This document shows, in pieces, positions 25,333 through 34,269 of a stretch of 59,120 nt of DNA; the first letter of the stretch is position 1, and the number at the start of each line of letters is the position of its first letter. The stretch lies in assembly GCA_964471225.1 (NCBI GenBank), contig CAYYEZ010000063.1, positions 1 to 59,120 on the forward strand, read 5' to 3'. The translations under genes were made by a program, and so were the position numbers. The notes under the pieces were generated by a model. It was not told where the DNA came from. It worked only from the letters and a program-made list of their open reading frames with translations, and searched no databases. This stretch comes from JAGVJT01 sp964471225. Its GTDB lineage: Bacteria; Pseudomonadota; Gammaproteobacteria; Legionellales; Legionellaceae.

Positions 25333-27249
25333 TCAATAAGTATTTGATGCAGCTTGCTCATACCCCTCTTCGTCATCTTGTAACGCTAAGGCCTCTTTAA
25401 ACTCAGGAAATTTTTTAATTAAATAAGCAAGCGGTGCACTTAAGCTCTTTTGATGATAATGCACTGCAAGCTGAAGCATCATTTTCAATCCAGCCTCAAA
25501 TTCCTTTTTTTCAGTACCAGCCTCAATATATTGCTTTATAAGAGATTGAATCATATCGCGCATTTCTTCTGCTGAAGGACGTCCAATAGTGGGTGCTTGT
25601 TGCGTCGGTGTCACGGCTAAGCGTGAGAATTTAGATAGAAAACGCTCACCTCTTCCAGAATATTTTCTATAGTAATCACATGCTATTCTACGTACGTATT
25701 TTTCAACAGGAATACTCTCAAAAGGAACATCTCCTTTTACAGGAATCGTGCTTAACGAGATCCTTGTAGTGGTCTGCGCGAACACATTTTCCACACTTCT
25801 TAAGACAACCTCGAGATCATCAATCACATACACTTTTTCATAGTACTGATTATGTTTCAAAAATTGTTCAAATAAAAAACCTTTGACATGATAAATATCT
25901 CGATAACAGGCTTCTCTATCCGATATTAACCCAGCTAATCTTCGAATCAATTCGACCGAGCAATTAGAAGCTCTGTCAAACTCAGCATAATCCTCTGAAT
26001 TTAATGTTTGTAGCAAAGCAGACCTTTCTCGATACACGCGACCCAAATCAGAAGGATAGAAACCTTTAACCAGTCGGTTTAAGATAATTTCTCCAAAGCG
26101 TTCAGTAAGCACATCTATTCGGTCTTGTTCAATCATCTTTTCATATAAAGAAAGGAGCGTACTCATATCAAGATCTGCGACAAGATCTAAAGGAGTCATG
26201 ACACCTAAAACAAGAATACCTCGTTGTCGAAGAACATCGATGAGTTGCTCTCGAAAAAATAAGACCTCTCGATTACAGGCCATATCCGAAAAAAGATAAA
26301 TCGCGCGAAGACCTGTCTGATTCAATGCGTCAATTAAGTTGAAATTATAAACATTGCCTTCCTTTGTTGTTTTCATCAATGTGGAGTCGATATCAATCAA
26401 AGCAATGCTGCGTGGCCCAGAAGGTAAAGAAACAGAAACCGGCTCAAAATCATTTTCTTTATAATGCGTATCCACACATTGCAGCATAAGCGATTCCTCA
26501 TGCTGCGCTATCATTAATAGACAACAGTAAGCTTCTGTTGATGTCAGTTTTTTTCGTATCATACGAGCAAGTATGACTTGCTTTAGCGTAAAAAGTGTTA
26601 ATGATCTCAAGGGTTCTTTTTGTGAGCCCAGAAGTAACGAATTCATGAATTGTTGAAGTCGGTTATAGTGATATTTTTCTGTAGAGCTAATCCAACTCCT
26701 GTAAGCCCATCTCTGCTCAGTGCTGAGACTCGTCTTGCTTAATTTTGGGGTATCATATAAAGCTCGCCACAAAAAATAAAATTGATCTTCTGAAAAACTA
26801 AGTAGCACATCTTCAAGTTCATATGTCCCCTGCCAAAAATCAACTATCAATTTAATGCACAATAACGCCGCTGATTTGTCTATCACTAACAGACGTATTC
26901 GATGATAAACAATTTTTGTAAGCACAATTTCTTTGTTTTGCTTGGAAAGACCCAACAGTTTCAATATATTGAAAAAATCTCGAACCTCAAAAAGCGTGGT
27001 AAAAGTACGATCTACTACACCTTTTTTATTCAGCGTTTGAAAAATGGTAAGAAACATCTCCCCTTGTGGGAAAAGATGATTCATACTATTTAAGAAAATT
27101 GATAGTGCCTTGAAATCCTTGAGCGTGAAATCAGCATTTTCCTGATATAGAGCCACAACTTGAGACAGCTCTCTGTGACTCGGTCGCCCCTCAAAGCTGT
27201 CCACTATGTGAGACAAAAATAGAGTGGTTTGTTCTTTTGAAAATATCAT
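25333..27249 (-). CDS. large protein with HAD-like phosphohydrolase domain
   Basis: A 638-residue protein not recognisable end to end. An all-helical N-terminal part of about 275 residues precedes IALIDIDSTLMKTT near residue 286, which is a HAD motif I (DxDST). A serine follows in IYLFSDMA near residue 310 (motif II-like), and VYVIDDLEVVLRSVENV near residue 475 fits the acidic motif IV, with a cap-sized insert between. The last 110 residues are helical, with an acidic tail (DDEEGYEQ). The ATG at 27249 overlaps the pabA stop (TGATG), so it is coupled to pabA. Size, modular look and lack of relatives I know fit an effector; Legionella has several HAD-bearing effectors. This is inference. Confidence 0.65.
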   Translation of the reverse strand: MIFSKEQTTLFLSHIVDSFEGRPSHRELSQVVALYQENADFTLKDFKALSIFLNSMNHLFPQGEMFLTIFQTLNKKGVVDRTFTTLFEVRDFFNILKLLGLSKQNKEIVLTKIVYHRIRLLVIDKSAALLCIKLIVDFWQGTYELEDVLLSFSEDQFYFLWRALYDTPKLSKTSLSTEQRWAYRSWISSTEKYHYNRLQQFMNSLLLGSQKEPLRSLTLFTLKQVILARMIRKKLTSTEAYCCLLMIAQHEESLMLQCVDTHYKENDFEPVSVSLPSGPRSIALIDIDSTLMKTTKEGNVYNFNLIDALNQTGLRAIYLFSDMACNREVLFFREQLIDVLRQRGILVLGVMTPLDLVADLDMSTLLSLYEKMIEQDRIDVLTERFGEIILNRLVKGFYPSDLGRVYRERSALLQTLNSEDYAEFDRASNCSVELIRRLAGLISDREACYRDIYHVKGFLFEQFLKHNQYYEKVYVIDDLEVVLRSVENVFAQTTTRISLSTIPVKGDVPFESIPVEKYVRRIACDYYRKYSGRGERFLSKFSRLAVTPTQQAPTIGRPSAEEMRDMIQSLIKQYIEAGTEKKEFEAGLKMMLQLAVHYHQKSLSAPLAYLIKKFPEFKEALALQDDEEGYEQAASNTY

Positions 27250-27836
27250 CAAATTCTCGCATCACAAAAGGTTGCTAATAAAGAAAGCCCATATTCAGAT
27301 AGAACAGCTTCAGGATGAAATTGAACACCAAAAAGAGGGTAATGCTCATGTCGAATACTCATCGGTATCATCCGTTGATGTTTGTCAAAAGTCCATGCAT
27401 CTATCACTAACTCAGAGGCCAACGTCGTTTTATCTACCATCAGCGAATGATAACGTGTGGCGGAAAACGGACTAGGCAACGCCTGAAAAAGCCCTGTTTG
27501 TTGGTGATAAATTGGTGATATTTTCCCATGCATTACTTCAGACGCACGCACGACTTCACCGCCAAAAGCCATTGCAATAGCCTGCATACCTAAACAAATA
27601 CCTAAAATTGGATAACTTTGGTAATATTTTTGAATCAATGCCAAAGTTTGTTTTGCAGCAGCAGGATGTCCAGGTCCCGGCGAGAGGATGATACCTGAGA
27701 TATGGCTCGCCTCTAATTCGAGCAATCTAGGATCGAGATAATGCATCGTATCGACAGAAACACTCAATTGCAAAAAATAGCTGACAATCGTCTCTGTAAA
27801 CGAATCATCATGATCTATCATCAGTAATCGACGCAA
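27249..27836 (-). CDS. pabA: aminodeoxychorismate/anthranilate synthase glutamine amidotransferase
   Basis: A 195-residue class I glutamine amidotransferase that feeds ammonia to PabB. The catalytic cysteine is in GICLGMQAIAMAFGG near residue 79, and the His-Glu pair in FGVQFHPEAVLSE near 170; the LSPGPGHPAAA segment is typical of PabA/TrpG. It overlaps pabB by 16 bases. Whether it also serves tryptophan synthesis depends on a trpG elsewhere. The last gene of this unit would be the HAD-like gene. Confidence 0.93.
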   Translation of the reverse strand: MRRLLMIDHDDSFTETIVSYFLQLSVSVDTMHYLDPRLLELEASHISGIILSPGPGHPAAAKQTLALIQKYYQSYPILGICLGMQAIAMAFGGEVVRASEVMHGKISPIYHQQTGLFQALPSPFSATRYHSLMVDKTTLASELVIDAWTFDKHQRMIPMSIRHEHYPLFGVQFHPEAVLSEYGLSLLATFCDARI

Positions 27837-28966
27837 TTGATTATCTCCGAAAAAAACGTTCCTTTAAGCTTTAATTCAGCATACTCATCTTCAGCATTTG
27901 AGTCATACACAACGCCGCCCCCTAAGCCCAGTTCTCCATGCCTATTTTGAATCACCAAAGTTCGAATAGCGACATTAAAACACATATCATTATTGGGCAA
28001 AATATAACCAATAGCACCAGTATAAAGCCCCCGAGGCTCAGTTTCAATAGAATTAATAATTTCCATTGTGCGTTTTTTAGGTGCTCCTGTAATTGAGCCA
28101 CAAGGGAAAAGCGCCTTTAAAAGCTCAGCGAAATCGAGATCCATCTCCACCTCACTATCAATTGTAGAAGTCATTTGATGTACTGTTTTATAACTTTCAA
28201 TCTCAAGTAAAGTAGAAACAATCACGCTGCCTGGAGTTGAAACTTTTGACATATCGTTTCTTAGTAAGTCAACAATCATGGTATTTTCAGCTTTTGACTT
28301 ATCATCTTGCAGCAACCATTGCTTATTTGCTTCATCTTCACTCGAAGTTTCTCCTCGCCGCACCGTCCCTTTCATTGGTTTTGTACGTAATTTTCTACCT
28401 TTTTTTGAAAAAAATAACTCAGGAGAGAGTGTTAAAATTTGATACTCTGGGAATAATAATAGACCAGAGTACGCTGAGGCCTGTGTCTCACGCAGTATCT
28501 GATATAAGCTGCAAGCATCGCCCTCAAAGTTAAAATGATACTTAGAGGTCAAATTAACTTGATAAGTATCGCCTTGCTCAATATGTCTTTTGACTTGATC
28601 AAAAGCACGCTTATATTCAGTTGCACCCCATCCTAAAGTAAGGTGAGTTAATCCAAAAGATTTTTTATTTGGCATCTCGAATGTTGTTGCCAAATCCCGA
28701 TAAGCTACAAAATGAAGAAAAGGTAAAGAGGAAAGATTTTTTTGCACCAAATCATGCAGTATTAGTCCCGCGTCGTAGCTAATAAAACCAGCCAGATAAA
28801 GCCCTTTTTTTTGCCAAACACGAAGTAAAGCAAGTGCACGATAAAAAGTATCTGCGTCCCAAGCAACAACTTCATCGACTTGATTTTTAAAGGATAGACA
28901 CGCAGGTGCCGCACCAATAGTCCTGTCTTCCAGAAAAATACTACTGTCTTCTCTTATTCTGTTCAT
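27821..28966 (-). CDS. pabB: aminodeoxychorismate synthase component I
   Basis: A 381-residue chorismate-utilising enzyme, shorter than the typical 450 because the N-terminal region is reduced. The core is intact: SPELFFSKKGRKLRTKPMKG, ENTMIVDLLRNDMSK, and PCGSITGAPKKRTMEII carrying the lysine used in PabB catalysis. ALGGGVVYDSNAEDEY-like residues close the domain. The gene starts at 28966 with an upstream gap of about 60 bases, where a promoter must lie, divergent from a small charged protein. Confidence 0.93.
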   Translation of the reverse strand: MNRIREDSSIFLEDRTIGAAPACLSFKNQVDEVVAWDADTFYRALALLRVWQKKGLYLAGFISYDAGLILHDLVQKNLSSLPFLHFVAYRDLATTFEMPNKKSFGLTHLTLGWGATEYKRAFDQVKRHIEQGDTYQVNLTSKYHFNFEGDACSLYQILRETQASAYSGLLLFPEYQILTLSPELFFSKKGRKLRTKPMKGTVRRGETSSEDEANKQWLLQDDKSKAENTMIVDLLRNDMSKVSTPGSVIVSTLLEIESYKTVHQMTSTIDSEVEMDLDFAELLKALFPCGSITGAPKKRTMEIINSIETEPRGLYTGAIGYILPNNDMCFNVAIRTLVIQNRHGELGLGGGVVYDSNAEDEYAELKLKGTFFSEIINCVDY

Positions 28967-29027
28967 TTATTTTATTTAGTCTATACTTGTCAATAGAGGT
29001 ACGTTCTTATACAAATGGAGTCAAGTC

Positions 29028-29252
29028 ATGAGCGATTTTAAATCCAAAATGCCAGATGTAAATGAAATTACAACTATGGCCACAAAACTCTTCAAAGACG
29101 TGAGAAGCAGCGTAGGTGAAATTGTTGAGATGTACAAGCAAAAAAGAGCCACAGAGTCTGCATCCGAGCCTTCTGTTAAGCCCTCAAAGCATGAAAAAAC
29201 AGAAAAAGCAACCGAAGAAGAGCGCACAACCACAGAAAAGAAAGAAGAGTAA
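29028..29252 (+). CDS. small charged protein
   Basis: A 74-residue protein with GGAG eight bases before its ATG. Residues 1-42 can form one amphipathic helix (MATKLFKDVRSSVGEIVEMY); the rest is a Lys/Glu/Thr-rich tail ending KKEE, probably unstructured. No signal peptide or known motif. The good ribosome site, codon pattern and place between divergent pabB and a convergent gene support a real gene. Confidence 0.7.
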   Translation: MSDFKSKMPDVNEITTMATKLFKDVRSSVGEIVEMYKQKRATESASEPSVKPSKHEKTEKATEEERTTTEKKEE

Positions 29253-29260
29253 TAACGCTT

Positions 29261-29845
29261 CTATCTTCGACATGTGATCCGCTTGAATCCGCTGCAATTC
29301 TTCCCATAACAAAGTACGTGGTCACCTAATGTTTTGGTGGCCCGGACTTGTTTGTCTTCTACAAATGCGCTTGCATCACTGTAGCCCATTCTTCGACAAA
29401 ACGAGTAAGCAGCACGTTTTCCGCATGATTGTTTTTCTTTATAACACCAAGCGACACGATGATGATCAAAACGCGGATAAGCAAACTCTCTCATACGATA
29501 TTGATATGTCGAATGAGGAGTCTCTTTGAACTGGCCTTTACAGTTAATAAACAAAAAACCATCACATTTCCAACCAGTACACTCTCCTTCATTATTGAAG
29601 TAATGCGCGCGCCCCACATGATGCTCAACACGATACTCATCTGCTTCTGCATATTCTAAGGCTTTACAATAATTATCTGCGATAACTTTTCCGCACTGTG
29701 TTTCGTCCTTATTACAATAAGCTAAACGATCACCATGATAGGTTGGGTACCAAAAAGAGCGATGATAATCCTCTTTTGAGTCTTTCGCGAATATCATGCT
29801 TGTACAACATAATAACATCATCAAACTTAAACTGAGTCGTCGCAT
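29261..29845 (-). CDS. secreted protein with two cysteine-rich repeat domains
   Basis: About 194 residues with a signal peptide (MRRLSLSLMMLLCC to IFA). Two repeats of roughly 75 residues follow: one from YPTYHGDRLAYCNKD, one from YPRFDHHRVAWCYKE. Each has C, CGK, A-x3-C, a Y-x2-A, and ends CxGF-x2-I-x-C. This CG-x3-A-x3-FC and C-x-GF-x-I-x-C layout belongs to a family found in bacteria and plants without known function. ATG 29845 has AAGGA six bases upstream, overlapping the end of dnaE; an ATG at 29863 is an alternative. Disulfides and export are likely. Confidence 0.8.
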   Translation of the reverse strand: MRRLSLSLMMLLCCTSMIFAKDSKEDYHRSFWYPTYHGDRLAYCNKDETQCGKVIADNYCKALEYAEADEYRVEHHVGRAHYFNNEGECTGWKCDGFLFINCKGQFKETPHSTYQYRMREFAYPRFDHHRVAWCYKEKQSCGKRAAYSFCRRMGYSDASAFVEDKQVRATKTLGDHVLCYGKNCSGFKRITCRR

Positions 29846-29846
29846 A

Positions 29847-32800
29847 TCATCCTTCTTTTTCATAACAGACCTGAACAGAAACACCTTTAGTCTGAGCTAA
29901 ATGCTCTAACAAACTGTCCTCAGGTAAAACACGACAGGCCTTTAAAAGAGAAAGGCGTGTTTTTGCAAAAGCATTTGTATACCAGAGCTCGATTTCACAT
30001 GTGCCTGGATGTGCACTAAGTAAGCTTTTTATCTCTGAAGACGAGACTTCTGGCGTTAAGACAAGCTTAATACATTCGGCGAAATGAGCTCTAGCATGTG
30101 CAATGGAAAAAATTTCTTGAGCAGTGAGTTTCACCCCTCCGGTGTAATTATCATTTGTGAGTTCACATTGCACCACGACGGGCTGATGAAGCTCAAGTGC
30201 AGCCAAATTAGCTTCATAGACTTCTGAAAAAACCACCACATCCACACGAGTTTTTGCATCCTCTAAAGATAGAATAACAAGTGACTTACCTCGCTTCGTC
30301 ATCACGCGTCTAAGACTCGTAAGCATGCCACAAATCGTTGCTTTTTTACTCATTTGTGCTGAGAGCTGAGAGAGTGGTGTCAATTTTGTTTTGAACTCTT
30401 TTTGATATATATCGGTCGGATGCCCACTTAAGTAAAAACCAAGCGTGGCTTTTTCTGCCTGCAAGCGCTCTTGCTCTGACCAAGGTTTGACTACAGGATA
30501 ATCCATACGAGCAATATCATCCCAATGCTCAAACAAACTAGCCTGGTGATGTATTTGCTGCTGATGATACTCGCCTCCTTGTCCTATCGCAACATCAAGA
30601 GCGGCGCACATGACAGAGCGCTCAATGTTGAAATCATCCAACGCACCACTTTTAATAAGCACTTCAAGGACACGACGATTTACACGGCGTAAATCAACAT
30701 ATTGACAAAACTCAAACAAACCGTCTTCTGATTTCAGAAATTTTCTTGCATCGAGAATCGACTGTATAGCGGTTTCACCTAACCCTTTAATCGCACCTAG
30801 ACCATAAATAATGGTTTTTTCATCTCGAACCGTAAATTGGAATTCTGCTGTTTTAATCGAAGGCGGAATGACCGTCAACCCTATGCGACGACACTCCTCT
30901 AAGAGCAACACTACTTTTTCAGTATTATCCATATCCGAGGACAATACTGCAGCCATAAAGGCCGCAGGATAGTGAGCCTTTAACCACGCAGTTTGATAAG
31001 AAAGTAAAGCATAAGCTGCAGCGTGAGGTTTATTAAAACCGTAACCGGCAAATTTTTCCATCAAATCGAAAATCATCGCCGAAGTCTCTTCTTCTACTCC
31101 TCGCTTCAACGCGGACTGAACAAAAATCTCTCGTTGCTTGGCCATTTCTTCTGGTTTTTTCTTCCCCATCGCGCGTCTTAGCAAGTCCGCGCCCCCTAAG
31201 GTATAGTTAGCAAGAACCTGTGCAATCTGCATGACTTGCTCTTGATATAAAATCACACCATAGGTAGGTCGTAAAAGCGGCTCAATGTCCGGATGTAAAG
31301 ACTCTACACGAGCGCGTCCATGTTTTCTATCGATGAAATCATCCACCATACCCGACTGCAGGGGACCTGGTCTGAAAAGTGCAACAAGTGCAATCAGATC
31401 TTCAAAACAATCCGGTTGCAAACGATGAATCAAGTCCTTCATCCCTCGCGACTCAACCTGGAACACAGCGGTAGTCTGACAAGCTCTGATTAAAGCAAAT
31501 GTCGCCTCATCATCCATCGGAATATAATTGATATCAATTGGCGTGGCTTCTGGATTTTGTCGATGTATTGTTTTTAGCGTTTGATGAATAATCGTGAGTG
31601 TGCGTAAGCCTAGAAAGTCAAACTTTACCAAACCGACAGCCTCTACATCATCTTTGTCAAATTGACTGACCCACTGCTCAGAGCCCTCTTCACAAAAAAC
31701 TGCTGTAAAATCAGTCAGCGCAGTCGGCGCAATCACAACCCCTCCCGCGTGTTTTCCAGCGTTACGAGTAATGCCCTCCAACGCAAGAGCAAGGTTAAAA
31801 AGCTCAGCGACTTCTTCCTCTTCGTCGTAACGAGCTTTTAGCTGAGCCTCTTGCTCCAAAGCACGTTTAAGCGTGATGCCTAATTCAAAAGGGATCAGTT
31901 TTGCGAGTTTATCGACAAAGCCATATGGATGTCCGAGCACTCGACCTACATCTCGTATTACAGCTTTTGCAGCCATCGTACCAAACGTAATGATTTGAGA
32001 AACATTTTCTCGACCATAACGATGTGCAACATACTCAATGACACGATCACGACCTTCCATACAAAAATCGATATCGAAATCAGGCATGGAAACACGCTCT
32101 GGATTTAAAAACCGCTCAAAAAGCAGCTCAAATTCAAGCGGGTCTAAATCTGTAATCTTCAGCACATAAGCAACAAGCGAGCCTGCACCAGAACCTCGTC
32201 CAGGCCCGACAGGCACATCATGCTCGCGCGCCCATTGGACAAAATCGGCAACAATTAAAAAATAACCAGCAAATCCCATAGAGTTGATTACATTTAATTC
32301 GACTTCGAGACGATCCGTATATCGCTTCCTAAGCTCTTCGATAGGTACCGTATTGTTCAATTCATGGATACGTTGCAGGCGCTGATTTAATCCTTCTGCA
32401 GATAGCTTAGATAAATATTGTTCCGCGGTACTTTGATCAGGGACTGGAAACTTAGGTAAGAAATTTTTACCGAGACTCAATGTCACAGCACAACGCTTAC
32501 TAATCTCAACTGTATTTTCCAAAGCCTCGGGTAAATCAGCGAATAAGGCTTGCATCTCTTCAATTGAGCGCAAGTATTGCTCTTGGCTATAACGTTTGGG
32601 GCGCTGTGGATCTGCAAGCGTGTGTCCATCGTGAATACAAACGCGCGCCTCGTGTGCCTCAAATAACTCGGGACTTAAAAAACAAACCTCGTTCGTTGCA
32701 ACTAACGGTAAATCAAGGGAGGTCGCAATCTCAATAATATCTGCATTATAAAGCGCTTCATCTTCGCGCCCAGTGCGTTGAATTTCTAAGTAAAAACGAT

Positions 32801-33290
32801 CCTCAAATAATGCTTGCCAATGTCTTGCTGCCTCGATAGCACGCGTTTTGTCTTGTTGTAAAAGGGCTTGTCCAATATTGCCTTTGCGTCCGCCAGAAAG
32901 CAAAATTAGGCCTTCGTGACACGATGTCAGCCATTCTGCATGAATTCTTGGCTTCCCTTGATATTGCCCTTCAATGTAAGCACGAGACACGAGACGCGTC
33001 AGATGACGATAACCCACGTCATTTTGACATAGTAAAGTCAGTTGTGCAGTTGACTCTGGTTTGTCTTTATCCATCACACAAACAAAATCTGCACCAATTA
33101 ATGGTTTAACATGGTGTTTAATTGCAGCTTTGTAAGACTTGACCGCTGCAAATAAATTACAAAAATCAGTCACTGCAACAGCCCGCATACCTAATTTTGC
33201 GACTGTCTGCATCAGCTCATCAACACGAATAATACTGTCCACTAACGAAAATTCAGTATGTACGCGTAAATGCACAAAATCGGCTTGCAT
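29847..33290 (-). CDS. dnaE: DNA polymerase III subunit alpha
   Basis: A 1147-residue replicative polymerase. It starts with the PHP domain (FVHLRVHTEFSLVDS), then the polymerase core with VGPGRGSGAGSLVAY, MPDFDIDFCMEGRD (two catalytic aspartates) and KFDFLGLRTLTII, then the tandem HhH and the OB domain near residue 990. Size agrees with type 1 DnaE. ATG 33290 is chosen for the GAGGAG six bases before it and the alignment to the E. coli start; the frame is open to 33356. It is followed by the cysteine-rich gene with overlapping ends and is divergent from uspA. Confidence 0.97.
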   Translation of the reverse strand: MQADFVHLRVHTEFSLVDSIIRVDELMQTVAKLGMRAVAVTDFCNLFAAVKSYKAAIKHHVKPLIGADFVCVMDKDKPESTAQLTLLCQNDVGYRHLTRLVSRAYIEGQYQGKPRIHAEWLTSCHEGLILLSGGRKGNIGQALLQQDKTRAIEAARHWQALFEDRFYLEIQRTGREDEALYNADIIEIATSLDLPLVATNEVCFLSPELFEAHEARVCIHDGHTLADPQRPKRYSQEQYLRSIEEMQALFADLPEALENTVEISKRCAVTLSLGKNFLPKFPVPDQSTAEQYLSKLSAEGLNQRLQRIHELNNTVPIEELRKRYTDRLEVELNVINSMGFAGYFLIVADFVQWAREHDVPVGPGRGSGAGSLVAYVLKITDLDPLEFELLFERFLNPERVSMPDFDIDFCMEGRDRVIEYVAHRYGRENVSQIITFGTMAAKAVIRDVGRVLGHPYGFVDKLAKLIPFELGITLKRALEQEAQLKARYDEEEEVAELFNLALALEGITRNAGKHAGGVVIAPTALTDFTAVFCEEGSEQWVSQFDKDDVEAVGLVKFDFLGLRTLTIIHQTLKTIHRQNPEATPIDINYIPMDDEATFALIRACQTTAVFQVESRGMKDLIHRLQPDCFEDLIALVALFRPGPLQSGMVDDFIDRKHGRARVESLHPDIEPLLRPTYGVILYQEQVMQIAQVLANYTLGGADLLRRAMGKKKPEEMAKQREIFVQSALKRGVEEETSAMIFDLMEKFAGYGFNKPHAAAYALLSYQTAWLKAHYPAAFMAAVLSSDMDNTEKVVLLLEECRRIGLTVIPPSIKTAEFQFTVRDEKTIIYGLGAIKGLGETAIQSILDARKFLKSEDGLFEFCQYVDLRRVNRRVLEVLIKSGALDDFNIERSVMCAALDVAIGQGGEYHQQQIHHQASLFEHWDDIARMDYPVVKPWSEQERLQAEKATLGFYLSGHPTDIYQKEFKTKLTPLSQLSAQMSKKATICGMLTSLRRVMTKRGKSLVILSLEDAKTRVDVVVFSEVYEANLAALELHQPVVVQCELTNDNYTGGVKLTAQEIFSIAHARAHFAECIKLVLTPEVSSSEIKSLLSAHPGTCEIELWYTNAFAKTRLSLLKACRVLPEDSLLEHLAQTKGVSVQVCYEKEG

Positions 33291-33334
33291 CAAACTCCTC
33301 ATCATTGTATCGTTTATCGTAAAGATCTTAAGCG

Positions 33335-33769
33335 ATGAATTTACACATGTACACACATATTTTACATGCCACTGATCTCAGCGAAACACACTTTCATCTG
33401 TGTGAACAAGCCGTTGAAATTGCAAAAAAATTTAATGCGTCATTTTACTTACTTCACGTCATAGAACCTCCTGCAAGCTTACAGCTAGCGCAAGGTCTCG
33501 GCTTTGCTGAATTTGATGCTCCTGTAAAAGAGGATGCAGAGGCTGTCCTACAAACTTTGGCTGAAGCCTTTCATATTCCATGCGAGCATGTTTTTGTTGA
33601 AGTCGGAGCGATTAAAAGCCAAACACTTGAAAAAATCAGCGCCTTGCAGTGTGATTTGCTGATTATCGGTGGTCATCATCACACGAAAATACCCACACTC
33701 TTAGGTAATGTCGCGAAAGAGCTCACTGAAGCTGCAACATGCGATGTGCTTACCATCAAGGCCATATAA
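33335..33769 (+). CDS. uspA: universal stress protein
   Basis: A 144-residue UspA-family protein. The start THILHATDLSE resembles the nucleotide-fold first strand, and the C-terminal GGHHHTKIPTLLGNVAKEL is a variant of the ATP-binding G-x2-G-x9-G(S/T) loop. The aspartate of ATDLSE is present. ATG 33347 is a common family start and may be the true one; 33335 adds four residues. It is divergent from dnaE. Confidence 0.9.
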   Translation: MNLHMYTHILHATDLSETHFHLCEQAVEIAKKFNASFYLLHVIEPPASLQLAQGLGFAEFDAPVKEDAEAVLQTLAEAFHIPCEHVFVEVGAIKSQTLEKISALQCDLLIIGGHHHTKIPTLLGNVAKELTEAATCDVLTIKAI

Positions 33770-34269
33770 ATCAGGCCTTGCGAAATATGTCTAACTCTTC
33801 CAGAGTTTTGTATTTAATTCGGTCATTTAGGGGACTGTTGACCACTGCTAACACGGCCAAAAGACAAGCTAATTTCTCAAATTTCAGCTTGAATTCGTTA
33901 AGGAAAGCGGGCTATTCGCCTCACTCAAGTTAAAATTTTCGCTAAATTTTCTTGATTTTTGGCTCACACTCTCACATGTCAACGGCGACCAAGCCTCTAA
34001 AATGCGCAATAGCTATTATTTTAGATCCTTTGTAGACGATAAAAATGCATTTGTCTTTCCCGCGAAAGCGGGAACCCATTGTTCATATATTACAGTGCCA
34101 TTCTCATATACGGTTCCGCATCTTCGCGTGAATGACAAATTTTAAGCATGTTATTTCTTTTATATACTGAGCCTTAGATCATTGAAGAAACATTTAGTGG
34201 ATTATTATTGATCTAAATGATTTTTTAGTGCATTATTATGGTCTTTTATTAATCCAAAAGGAAAACATA
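33770..34269 (+). other. 500-base non-coding gap
   Basis: Between uspA and the Fic gene I see no convincing gene on either strand. The right part holds a palindromic repeat (34049-34140). The left part (about 33780-34040) has no reading frame, hairpin or transposase remnant that I can support, and may contain the Fic promoter near 34160-34260, an AT-rich stretch. Confidence 0.6.
34049..34140. repeat. REP-like palindromic element, decayed
   Basis: Ends match as inverted repeats (34049-34058 against 34131-34140, 9 of 10 bases). The left half has a perfect hairpin at 34057-34074 with a GAAA loop in the common CCCGC-GAAA-GCGGG form; the right half has a worn copy (GGTTCCGC to TTCGCGTGAATGAC). 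This design matches REP and dRS3-type repeats spread in many proteobacteria. Confidence 0.7.

Noticed and set aside
33739..33933. 64-residue frame after uspA
   Set aside because: It starts inside uspA in another frame and has low-complexity basic content without a family match.
33770..34269. Possible transposase remnant or small RNA in the gap before fic
   Set aside because: No frame, terminal repeat or promoter-terminator pair could be supported apart from the REP-like element.
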